From contig NC_058341.1 in assembly GCF_905475395.1 (NCBI RefSeq), positions 68,951,501 through 69,015,500 of the forward strand: a stretch of DNA of 64,000 bases. Reading direction: 5' to 3'. This DNA is from Chrysoperla carnea. Taxonomy: Eukaryota > Arthropoda > Insecta > Neuroptera > Chrysopidae. The notes under the pieces were generated by a model, which did not search any database, was not told where the DNA came from, and saw only the letters and a list, made by a program, of their open reading frames with translations. Positions 54,409 to 64,000 of the stretch are shown here, piece after piece (the first letter of the stretch is position 1; each line of letters opens with the position of its first letter). Position numbers and translations under genes: made by a program.

Positions 54409-54640
54409 AATAGTCAACCTAAGAAGGGATTTCAACTGATTTCATTCGATTATATTATTTTGAAAAACATTTAAAAAAATTATTTCATTGGTTTTTGTCA
54501 AATCCCTACTTTTTATATTTTTATTATATTTTTGCAAGAAAACATTAGATTATTAGTAAAAAAACAAATTACGTCGTAAAAGGCGTGTCTTTAAATAATA
54601 TAATCGAATGAAATCAGTTGAAATGAAATATATAATTTCA
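54409..54640. repeat. inverted-repeat MITE with perfect 30-bp inner arms
   Basis: The 30 bases at about 54430-54459 (core CAACTGATTTCATTCGATTA) recur exactly complemented at 54592-54621. The spacer is AT-rich and about 130 bp. 'gaaatgaaat'-type sequence continues the symmetry slightly outward. There is no coding capacity. Confidence 0.75.
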
Positions 54641-54642
54641 TC

Positions 54643-54820
54643 TGTTATGATAAGTAAAATCGTCATTACAGTCGAGGGACCTCTTTTCGGTACTGTGGAT
54701 AACTGTTTAATCTTAAGAGTTCCCCCGATTGTAATGACGATTTTACTTATCATAAGAATTTCATATAAAAATATTTTCTTGTTGTCATACTTTCAATGCC
54801 CGATTCTGTAATTATTTTAT
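54643..54820. repeat. MITE copy with inverted 'ATAAGTAAAATCGTCATTAC' arms
   Basis: ATGATAAGTAAAATCGTCAT at about 54646 is complemented at about 54734-54755, followed by the family end 'cttgttgtcatactttcaat'. Related copies are at 4633-4850 and 22500-22690. Confidence 0.7.
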
Positions 54821-56058
54821 TGTTTACATATTTAATTGATTCTAGGCAGGTAGAAAGTTACTTGTTGATAATTTTTTTTACTCACCTAAAAATCGCTAGA
54901 AATTACACGTGATTAAGTTTTTATTGTCTTATTCCACACAAAAATTATTTATTGTAATTGCCATTTTAAATGCAATTTTTACTAATTTGCTTATTTATCT
55001 TGAGGATGTACAAATTGCTTAGAGGATATAATCATAGCCTCCTCTAATCATTTTCCACAGAAAGCATAGACTTGGTGTAGAAAAGTTTATATTTTAGATA
55101 TAAGAAGTAGCAGTCATAGCGTTATTTAATTAACTATCTACTGTAGTGACATCCATTGCTTTGAGTGTCAATTTTTTGGAGGTCATGTAGCTCATATAAT
55201 AAAATCACGTTGAAGTTGCGCATCTATATTATTATTAGTTGCCTATGGCCAGTCTTTAGATGGTATTTCAACAATTAACTTTGACAATATTTTCATACAT
55301 ATTTTCTTATAATATTTTTTGAATTTCTGATACTGTATTGATTCTGTCAAATTTTTTTCGTACTTGAATATTTGCCTACCTGAATATATGATTATATCCC
55401 TGTACATTTATATTTAGAATTTTAAATATGACTATATAAATATTTTAACTGCAATATTTATAAATTGAATGACTTTTATAAATTTTTGTAGAAGAAACTA
55501 TGAAATATGATTTGTATAACAGTATGGAACAAGGGAAAAGCTATATAACAACTATATACACTACCAAGTCACTGCAGTATTCGAATAATAATAATAACTG
55601 TAATATTTTCTGAGAAAATTGTATTTCATATATTGTAGAAATAAATGTTATTTTATTTTATTCTAAACAATTTCACTTTACTATTTCATATTTCACTCAC
55701 GAAAATATTTGATGGAGTTTATTGTTACAGGGGTATGTAACGAGTCGTTTTTTATATGCACTATTACTCCGTCATTGTATTTACCTTTCGGAGCAAACAG
55801 AGGAGTATTATCGCGTTTGACGCAGTATACTGCTGCTTTGAAATTAAAGTAATCGTTATCTTAGACGCGTCTATTGATGCGATTTTACCGCCAGGCAATG
55901 AACCAATAAGTTATTAATGCCTTCTAGCATATCTGATATATAAATTTTAAACATTATATTAAATTTTGAATTTCTTATTATAGTTTTATTATTCAAAATT
56001 GAATTGAATAAATAATTTCAACAGTCAATTGTAAGTTATTAAAAAGGTTCACTTTGCA
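54821..56058. other. gene-free stretch
   Basis: No supportable gene is found. 'tggtatttcaacaattaac' near 55260 is a short piece of the 550-bp repeat end. Otherwise the sequence is unassigned. Confidence 0.4.
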
Positions 56059-56509
56059 TCTCTATCTCTATATATTATAAATGCGAAAGTAAGCATGTTT
56101 GTTTGTTTGTTTGTTTGTTTGTTTGTTACGCTTTCACGCTAAAACTAGCTAATGGTTTTTAATGAAACTGTACAGAAATATAGCTCATACTTCAGAATAA
56201 CACATGTGATATAATTTATAAAGATATATTAATAATTTAAAAAAAATTAATTTAATGTGACATTACCATAAATTATAGGTTTCTGTAAAAATAGTCAATA
56301 TAAAATATTTCACGGCCATCTTTTCTGATATACTAAACGAATAATTACGACTATTATACATTTAAAAAAAATATAAAACCCTACATATATTTTATCTGTG
56401 TTGAACAATTCTTACCATTATTTCGAGTTTTATAGAAAGGGGATAAGCGAGAGCAATCTTTATCAATATTTACTTTTAAACCCAGCGAAGCGGGTGGGTA
56501 TGAGTCTAG
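56059..56509 (+). mobile_element. non-autonomous Helitron
   Basis: The element begins TC (TCTCTATCTCTATATATTAT) after an A and ends CTAG before a T. Just upstream of the end is the hairpin-forming ACCCAGCGAAGCGGGTGGGT. These are the Helitron hallmarks: 5'-TC, 3'-CTRR, a short 3' hairpin and A/T host bases. It carries a GTTT microsatellite (about 56098-56126) and no protein. Related pieces lie at 22303, 27815 (minus), 35110 (minus), 47437/47880 and possibly 340. Confidence 0.8.
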
Positions 56510-56510
56510 T

Positions 56511-57309
56511 ATGTGACATATTTAAAGCTGCAATAATTAAATTTGCCTTGTATTATTTTCTTTTCATCTAACACCTCAGTGAAATGATTGAAGATTTAGG
56601 TTTTGGAATATTTAATATGTAATTGCTCACAAGTTTATTGTCTTCAACTTTAAAGGTTTTAGAAAAAATGCATGTACTCCATTTGCATTTTGTGTTTGTC
56701 GTTTGAAAAAAAAATTAATCAGCCTCCAAACTGCAATATCGACTGTATACAATGTTGGGTTAGTTATCATTCAGAAATTTATTTTACTGGTTTATTAACC
56801 AAATAACTTATCAGTAAATAACCGGATAATTGTCCTCTCAAATCACAATTAATTATTTACAGTAGTATGCGACACAAAAGCAATTCTGTGTACGGAATCT
56901 GTTATAATATCATATTTTACAAAATCCAAAACATCATTAAACTAAGCGACGTTGAACCTCAAAATTTCCGGATTTTTTTGTTATCCTGGAGTAAATTCTG
57001 ATTGATAACTTTTGTAGAGAAACCTTTATCCTTGTTTTATATAAGTATGGACTTCAGCATTACTCTCGAGCAATATTTCTTCCAATATAATGTCTTCTTC
57101 ATTTTAATAATTAATATGCGTAGTAGAATATCGCGGTCACTCATTTGACTTCAGTTTAGTTAACTTCACTTTGAAGGACCGCACACAGATGGCGCTTCTG
57201 AAGAAACAATCAAGTACGCGTCAGACGCTTGCGTCAACGGCAACATAGGAATCATAGCTTTATAGTGTAATTAAATTACTTGTAAATTAAAAATTAGGTA
57301 AAGCAATAA
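56511..57309. other. gene-free stretch
   Basis: No gene is supported. The short patch around 57180-57240 is less AT-rich but has no recognisable motif. Confidence 0.35.
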
Positions 57310-57690
57310 TTTTTACGAAAAAATGTTTCTAACAAAAGTTGTATAATTTTTTGTAAGAAACATTTTTTCACGTTTAAACTTTTCTTCTGTCTCTAACAGT
57401 TAACATGATATGTCCTACGGAATCAAAAGCGTGTTGTTGATCTATTTTGCTCATTTACAAATTGAAACTTAGTTTTTACGTTTGGAACACTGTTTAAGAA
57501 TTTCAGTTTGTTATCTCTTTTCGTTTTTGACACCTCTTTTCGTTTTCGGAAATGTACTAATAAGGTGATTTCATAAACATGTATACCAATATTTTGTTCG
57601 TACCATCAATATTTCGAAATGTTGCAATCTTGGAACTAAAACTAAAATTATTATACCTTAATATATTTTTCATATACACAGGGTTTCAAA
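57310..57690 (+). repeat. 550-bp dispersed repeat, diverged copy
   Basis: 'tttttacgaaaaaatgtttc', 'taacaaaagttgt', 'tgctcatttaca', 'ctcttttcgtttttga' and 'ataccaatattttgttcgta' are followed by a 'catatacacaggg' end. The GGAC run is missing, and the copy is more diverged than the one at 48910. Confidence 0.65.
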
Positions 57691-58557
57691 ATTTTATACA
57701 ATCCCAATTTATAAAATTTATTAGTTTTTTAATTAAACCATAAATAAAAAACTAATATATTTTGTAAATAAGGCCATTATTATTTTTGTATTGAGAAATA
57801 AACCTCAAATTAAAATAGACTCCTATAAATAAGAAACTGTAAGTATAAACAATTATTAATAAATTGAGGAAAATCTCTATTTTATTGTGTATAATATTTA
57901 TTTTAAAAACTCATAAATTTATTTAAAAAAATTATAAAACAAAAATTATTATTCAAGTTTAATTAAAACAAATATAAAGAATATGCATTTGAACACTTGA
58001 ATGTGGCGAAAATTTGTTAAGAACAACTTTTTAATACATTGAAACAAAAATTCTTAATCTCAAGCGATATGAGATTGTCTCAAGTTCATAGCGAGATCAA
58101 ATATGGCGAATGGGTGGACGAATGTGTTACAACTACCGTACGGGATTGAATGGTGAAGCTGACACTAACGCATGAGTTGTTTATATGAAAGTAATAAATC
58201 TAATAAATCTCACATATTGTTGTCTCAAATATAAAGTCTAACAAATCTCAAATATTGTTGTTTTGAAATCCAACATAGTTTTAAACACTCTTTTTTGAAT
58301 GGTTCTGCCACTTATTAATATTATAACGAAATACTGATGTAATTGTCACAACCACATGAGCAGGTTTATTGTGGTTATTGATAAAAAATTAGATTTCTTC
58401 TAGTCGGATTTGAATCAGGGACAATTGGATTGTTGTTGATTTAAGTATATTAAGTCCACTACTGTACTAAATGCGCTACTGATGATTGTATATATTTACA
58501 CAAATATGCTATATATTATAAAAATGATCAATAAGTTTATTTACAAACTAACTATAA
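57691..58557. other. gene-free stretch
   Basis: AT-rich. Local short duplications such as 'aatctcacatattgttgt' and 'aatctcaaatattgttgt' (58197-58262) are visible. No coding sequence is supported. Confidence 0.35.
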
Positions 58558-58884
58558 GAAATTTTCTTTTAATTCACCGATTCGCTGAATTTACACGATA
58601 ATATATTCCCACTAAGTACAATTTTATTTTTCATCAATAAAATGCATGTCTTTAAACTAAAATCAATCTCTTTCATGGAACTACTGATTTTGTTCATTTA
58701 ACTTCAGTGATTTTGTATCAATGAATTCATATTTTAAATGCAATCCAATTCTATTGTAAATACAAATAATTAGCTATACTTGTTCCAATCATAAGAAAAT
58801 TGTTTGAAAATATTGTTACTTTATTTCAATATGAAACAGCCATCTTCGGGATGCGATTGTCATTACTTTAATTTTTTTTCCAGT
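58558..58884 (+). repeat. roughly 300-bp direct duplicate of 4341-4632
   Basis: See 4341-4632. This copy continues past the point where the other is interrupted by a MITE. Confidence 0.7.
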
Positions 58885-59675
58885 GAAATTGAATTGAACC
58901 ATTTTATCATCGTCATTCGGTTTTAAAAAATGACCCAAAATTAAAGCAAGAACTAATTTAAATAGACAGCACAGTTTTTTTATTAAATGCTGTAAATTAT
59001 TTGTTGATTCAAGTATTCTATACGATGATGTATAGAATAGCTTATCCGGAAAAACTGATAGCATATAAGATAAAATTCCAAAATTTTGATGACACATAAA
59101 AACTTTTTTGTAATAATTTACCTCATACATTTTGCTGACTTTCAAATTTAGCTGAATTTCGTAGATAAAGCTCTAAATACTCTCTTGAAAAGAATTATTG
59201 ATCGCGGACTTGTTTCCATAAAACTTGAGACTTCAAACTCCAAAGAAAAAAAAATGTTTAATCCCAAGATTGAAATTCATCTTTTCACATTAGATGAAAC
59301 TAAATCTCTATACCCATCCTTGTTTGTACGAGAATCGTAAGCAGTAGCTGCCAATTTGTTCATTATTTTTAAAAGCTTACTCAAGCGTGAAAACTAGTAC
59401 TTTTTACTTCAGGTCTTCCAATTCTAAAAACCCTGAACCGTCAGTTTTCACGCTGTTTTTTTTTTTTATAACTGTTAATATTAAACCATGCAAATGGCAT
59501 AAAATTTGGGGGAACACAAAAACAAGTTGACCTTCATAATTTACAGAATAAATAATAAAGAAGTAATTGATTTTCAAAATTCACTCGCTTCATATGATTA
59601 AAGACTAGCGCCAAAATAAAAATTATTTTGGAATTATAATTTCAAAAAAGTCACAAATGATATGCGTGTTTAATA
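58885..59675. other. gene-free stretch
   Basis: A 109-codon open frame on the minus strand (58816-59145) overlaps the repeat end and has no family resemblance, so it is not called. The rest is unassigned. Confidence 0.35.
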
Positions 59676-59725
59676 AATGGTGCCTCCTAAATTCCGGAAG
59701 TTAATAATTTCTGTTGATTCTTCTC

Positions 59726-60103
59726 TTAATTTTCTCTTTTTTCTTCATCATCATCTTCTTCTTCTTCTGTTTTCTTTTGTTGTTTTTTTGGTTGTTGCTG
59801 AATTGGTTGCTGTTGTCGTGCCTGTTGGTTTTGAGCAATATAATTACGATAAGCTGAAGGTACAGGTCGTTGTCTAGGACTAGGTTCCTCTGCGCAACAC
59901 CACCAGCAACTTGTGTCACTTTCGCAACAATAACAATCGTCATTACAACAATCACAATCACCACAATCAACATCACCGCAATCAGCATCACCGCAATCAG
60001 TATCACCGTAATATCCACCACCACCGCCAGAATCGTCGCCACCATCATATCCATTGTAATCTCCACCTCCAGAATCGCCACCACCACCACAATCGTCACT
60101 CAT
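59726..60103 (-). CDS. Gly/Asp/Cys-rich small protein, function unknown
   Basis: This is an intact 125-residue frame on the minus strand, starting MSDDCGGGGDSGGGDYNGYD. It has four zones: a Gly/Asp/Tyr-rich start; a cysteine-rich middle with three consecutive D-x-D-C-G units (TDCGDADCGDVDCGD) leading to CCNDDCYCC and CWWCC; a Gln/Pro-rich part (PSPRQRPVPSAYRNY, then QQQPIQQQPKKQQ); and an acidic tail (EEEEDDDEEKREN). No signal peptide or membrane segment is apparent. Cys clusters with acidic residues could bind metal, and CC pairs could be lipid-modified; both are inference. A TATAAATA-like sequence lies about 45 bases upstream, and ATTAAA occurs about 45 bases after the stop. It is either a single-exon gene or the last exon of a longer one. 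An ATG seven codons further upstream is an alternative start. Confidence 0.6.
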   Translation of the reverse strand: MSDDCGGGGDSGGGDYNGYDGGDDSGGGGGYYGDTDCGDADCGDVDCGDCDCCNDDCYCCESDTSCWWCCAEEPSPRQRPVPSAYRNYIAQNQQARQQQPIQQQPKKQQKKTEEEEDDDEEKREN

Positions 60104-61831
60104 TTTGTAAAACAATTGATTCACTATTTATTTTGTAATTTTTATTTATAAGAATTATAAATATGCGTATAAATATATTGTTAAAATACTACTAAGTTTG
60201 AATGGTCATTGATACTACATTATAAGCGCGTACAGATACAACAATCATAATAATTAAAAATAAAATAAATAATTATAGTCTAGAGATTAGAGTATACAAC
60301 CTTGCATTTTATTTTTTTGAAATTAATTTTAAGGAAACAAGTGTACCTACACGAGAACCAGAGTACACACTTATCTAGTTTTCGAACTAAAAGATTTCCA
60401 CTAAAGTGTAGTCAACAAGTTGAAATTGGTGAAATATAGAGATAGGGGTTGTAAAAATACGTGATTGCTCGTCGAATTCGGAATGATGTCTAGAAAAATG
60501 TTCGGGATGCGTTTTTTAGCACATAAAAAATTGAAAAAGTTGTAAGCAAGTTGTTATGGAGAAAAAACACCGGATAGGCGTATTTAATTGTTTCTCGATA
60601 AATATTCAAGAAACAAGAAAATAACCACTACTTCTTAAAATTTGCTCCCTTACCCCCGAAACACACGTATAAAAAAGAGAAAGGTTGAATTGTGTTTCAA
60701 AAGCGAAACATTCCAAAATGATTCATCACACAAATTATTATAGGATGATCAACACTGGAACATATGAAATAAATAAATCAAATAACAAAACAGGTTTTAA
60801 AATTCTATCCGGAAACAGAAACGAATATAAAAAAGCACGCGTATATGGGCTATTGGAATTCAAAGAAAACGGCTTTTTGTCGATAAAAGCGATTTTTTAA
60901 AAAAATTTTCAAATTTGCAGAAACGCTATTATTCGGTTTAAGAACTAACTTTTCAGTAAGTGTCGTTTAAAAATATATTTTTTTCAAAAAGAGGCGGGCG
61001 TTTAAAAAAAAATTTTTTTTTGTTTCAATATATTGTTTGTTTTATAATTTTTTGACATCTAATAAGGCTAGATCGATCCGAAATAAAAAGCTACACATTT
61101 TTTGGACAAAATTTTTTTTTTTGATACAAAAACCTAAAAAAACTGTTTTTTACCAAATTTGGCCGCCATTTTCAATGCGATCTTCTATTTTACAAGTGTA
61201 CATGTATTAGTTTGCTGTATCTCGGTTCCGAAAATTTAACATTGTGCTCAAAATAGATAGACTAGACTATTGTATATTTGGTATCTTATGGGCAGCAATT
61301 TCTATGGAGAAATTAGTTAATGATTCACGGGTACATTGTACTCTTAGTATGACATCTTACCCTACTCTGTTTTAACAAAAATCTTTACTGTACAATTATT
61401 TATTTGCATAAAAAATCAAAAACTATTGATCTTATATTGGGGAAAAATTTCATTTCATAAAAATAAAATGTAAGTTAGTGGCTCTAATACTTATCAATAA
61501 CTTCTAGACTATAACGAAAGTGTTTCTACCCCACGAGTTGATGACATTCATAATTCTAGGTGGATCAAGGTCATTATTACAGTCTGACGAGGAAATATTA
61601 TACAGATGAGCAAATAGTTTTTATATGAAAATTTACAGATTTTATGCAGTTCTACACAAAAAATTTAAAAGTGAGTAACAATTAATAATAAGTTTTAAAA
61701 GTGAACAAAAAATTGTATACTTATCGTCTATTATGGTTAACCATCATTGACCTTATATTGATATTGAAGATAAATATTGATATTGAAAAAAAAGTATTTT
61801 AGTCGCATTTCGTACACATTTGAATAGTAAC
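60104..61831. other. gene-free stretch of about 1.7 kb
   Basis: A 71-codon plus-strand frame (60685-60900) has no recognisable family. The rest is AT-rich with several T/A runs. Upstream regulatory sequence of the Cys-rich gene probably lies in the first few hundred bases, but no specific site can be supported beyond the TATA-like motif. Confidence 0.4.
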
Positions 61832-62352
61832 AAGGGAAAACAAACAACTGACTGAGTTAACTATTTAAATACCATGTATAAACAGTATTTATTATGTCGT
61901 CGTTTGTTTTTACGTCATGTAAGAACAGAAAGATAGCCATTCTTACAAGTATACACAATACTTGTATACATAATATATAATGGTCTAATCTAATTTGCAT
62001 TCACAGGTTAAAAATGATGCTTACGATAAAAAGTTTCCAACAAAGTTTTTTTTGTTTATATAAGGAATATTTTTCCTTTAAACTTCTGTTTTGTCTCAAA
62101 CGGCTTCCAAATCCGCGGACCCAAGACCTAATTGACCCATGTTGATGATTTACGAGCTCAATATAAAAATTAACTCACATGATATCTATTTTCGTTTTTG
62201 AAATATCGTACTGGTAGACGGATATGGACTAATTAGGTGCTCTTATGAACACCTATACCAAAATTTTGTTCGTAGTATCAATATTTTTAGGCGTTACAAA
62301 CTTGGGACAAAACTTAGTATACGTTGATATATTTTATATATACATGGTATAA
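61832..62352 (+). repeat. 550-bp dispersed repeat copy
   Basis: The copy starts 'gggaaaacaaacaactgact' and 'aaataccatgtataaac', passes 'cttttgttgtctc'-type sequence, 'tattttcgtttttgaaatat', 'ggactaattaggtgctctta', 'gaacacctataccaaaattt' and 'gcgttacaaacttgggac', and ends 'atatacatggtata'. Together with 48910-49460 it defines both ends of the family. Confidence 0.72.
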
Positions 62353-63594
62353 GAATATATACAATAGATAAATATTGTACAGTTCAATCATTTTGTGGAA
62401 ACTACTTCTCGCAAATTTAGAGCAGCAAATTTTTTTCATAAGATTGCAGAGGAGAGTTGTTACTTTAAGAAGCATGAAAAATTTGTTTAAATTTGGGGGT
62501 TCCGCCTCCCAAAATAATGCTTTACCCCAAAAATGTATTTCTCAAAAACTATGGTATAATTATATGAAAATTTTACAAACAAAGAACAAAAAGAATTCGA
62601 ACAATTTGCTCAAAAAAGGTCTCTTTAATTGTTTTCGTAACTAACAGCGTAATCAAGCAAATCGTGGTTTAAAACTGTAAAAACTAGGTTTTATGTTTAG
62701 TAATCTGAACTCAAAAATACAAAATTCATAAGAAATAGTAATCAGAACTCAATAATGTAAAAATTCAAAGTATTTTTTTATCATAATTTGTGCAACTACT
62801 TTTTTTTAAATATATTTTTTAATGCGTGCGTGAAACAAGAAACTTTATTTTTTAAATATTATTTAATCATTTGATAGGTCAGCATCGTTTGGGAACCACT
62901 GGCCTGATTGTATAAAAAAGTAGCTTCACATCACATTCGACTGGAATTTCCATTAGGAAATAAATAAAATTCCCACTCCATTAAGTAATAAATAATAAAT
63001 ATACAATAAAAGACTATACAATAAAAAAGTACTGTAAGTGTTAACCATTCCACACAAATTTTTATCACCGTTTTGCATTTATTTATTTATTATTTTATGG
63101 TCTTCGCAAAGATGTTTTGGCAACTGAAATTATGTACTTGTAATACCTCAATTTCCGGGTCTTGTTTCGGATGTTCAACTTAAATAGATACATTTCAAAA
63201 TTTGGTTTAAAGCCTATATACATTCGACAAAACATATCAAATATTTCCGAGATTTCCCTCAGAAAAACTTCTCGTGAAAATTTTTTGCTCATACAAATAT
63301 AAATTTTAGTAATTTTTGTCCACCTCTTTCCTTTCTCCTCTTTAATACTAACATTTTTTTTGGTATTTAGGAACTATGGATCAACAACTCAAAGCAGCAT
63401 GCTTATTGGCAACCTTCTACAATTCTTAGTTTCGAAGAAAATCTCTAAACAAAGAACTAAACTAAACAAAGCAGTGTCTAGAGCAAAGTCTTGTTTACAT
63501 AAATATGAGTCTGTTATTGCGCGTTTCAGTGATAGATACCTGACACGCATTGAGCAGAATCCAAAGTTTGAAGTGATCAAACTCTTGGACAAGT
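62353..63594. other. region without a confident gene
   Basis: Frames at 62375-62644 and 63360-63608 (plus) are open but resemble no family. The second follows a 'tttttttggtatttag' acceptor-like sequence, so a terminal exon is conceivable, but nothing confirms it. The rest is AT-rich. Confidence 0.3.
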
Positions 63595-63718
63595 GTGAAC
63601 ACACTTAACAGACAAGATGTGCTAGATTTAAGATTTAGATTTATTTAACAGTCATTGTGAACAGACTAAACAGACAAAATGTGCTAGATTTAAAATTTAG
63701 CTTAATTTAATAGCTGGA
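63595..63718 (+). repeat. 62-bp tandem duplication
   Basis: 'gtgaacacacttaacagaca' with 'gatgtgctagatttaagat' is repeated as 'gtgaacagactaaacagaca' with 'aatgtgctagatttaaaat', 62 bases apart. The two units have about ten differences. Confidence 0.75.
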
Positions 63719-64000
63719 GAGCTGAGTGGCTTTTTTGAGTACATATTGGAGGCTCATTGAAAATATTACAGTTGATAACTTGCGAATGTGTGGATGGTGA
63801 AATCGACAACCTGGCTGGGAGGATAGGGGGCGTCAGTGACCTATGAAATTTTTAAATTTTTAATTTGCAATTTTTCCTATGTAAAAAATGTTCTTGAGGC
63901 ACTTTGAAACCTACACTTTTTTAAAGTCTTATATTCAATCAAACGAAATATCATCGCCTGGCATGATTTGGTGGGGGCTAAAATAGCCTGGCAGGTGATT

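Noticed and set aside
58816..59145. 109-codon minus-strand frame
   Set aside because: Overlaps the end of a dispersed repeat and shows no recognisable family.
59870..60151. Plus-strand frames rich in Thr/Ile or His/Asn
   Set aside because: They are antisense shadows of the repetitive codons of the Gly/Asp/Cys-rich gene.
62375..62644. 89-codon plus-strand frame
   Set aside because: No family resemblance and no supporting signals; basic and AT-driven composition.
63360..63608. 82-codon plus-strand frame after an acceptor-like sequence
   Set aside because: Could be a terminal exon, but nothing within the window confirms a gene, and it runs into a tandem duplication.

Overview
The window looks like repeat-rich intergenic DNA from an animal, most likely an insect. 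It is strongly AT-rich and has no operon-like gene packing. It carries short (CCTAA)n runs, the complement of the common insect telomere unit TTAGG, and typical arthropod transposon families: mariner, hAT, piggyBac, Ty3/gypsy, R1/jockey-type non-LTR elements, Helitrons and a tRNA-derived SINE. The species cannot be named from the sequence. All repeat pairings and identities below were judged by eye, without alignment software.

Only two intact coding regions look like host genes: a glutaredoxin (29608-29937, minus) and a small Gly/Asp/Cys-rich protein (59726-60103, minus). Nearly everything else recognisable is mobile DNA of different ages, often nested.

Left part (1-9200): two dispersed repeats; an 884-bp hAT remnant with a perfect 8-bp target duplication inside a repeat whose empty paralogue lies at 17902-18792; a near-perfect 234-bp-arm palindrome made from the 5' end of a mariner element; a second foldback MITE; and a decayed THAP-like fragment.

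Centre (9204-17121): a complete, young Ty3/gypsy-type LTR retrotransposon with 1.8-kb LTRs, gag, and a protease-RT-RNase H-integrase pol in the -1 frame. An A AAA AAC slippery heptamer sits directly before the gag stop. The element lies between the arms of an older inverted repeat.

17.1-31.6 kb: decayed non-LTR RNase H sequence, a broken Tc1/mariner-superfamily transposase, and a 2.3-kb element with about 390-bp terminal inverted repeats. The interior of that element is one 5'-truncated, broken gene for a FEN/PIN-like nuclease with a C-terminal tesmin/TSO1-type CXC segment. This is the best candidate for an under-described system here. The glutaredoxin, a Helitron-associated protein fragment and a SINE with a (CCTAA)n tail follow.

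34-54 kb: three more non-LTR remnants. One has its RNase H domain split by a piggyBac-like MITE with TTAA target duplications; another is a 3.3-kb decayed R1/jockey-type element. There are also many copies of an unclassified roughly 550-bp repeat and a 147-bp tandem array. 54-64 kb: MITEs, a non-autonomous Helitron with recognisable ends, the Cys-rich gene, another copy of the 550-bp repeat and a small tandem duplication at the right edge.
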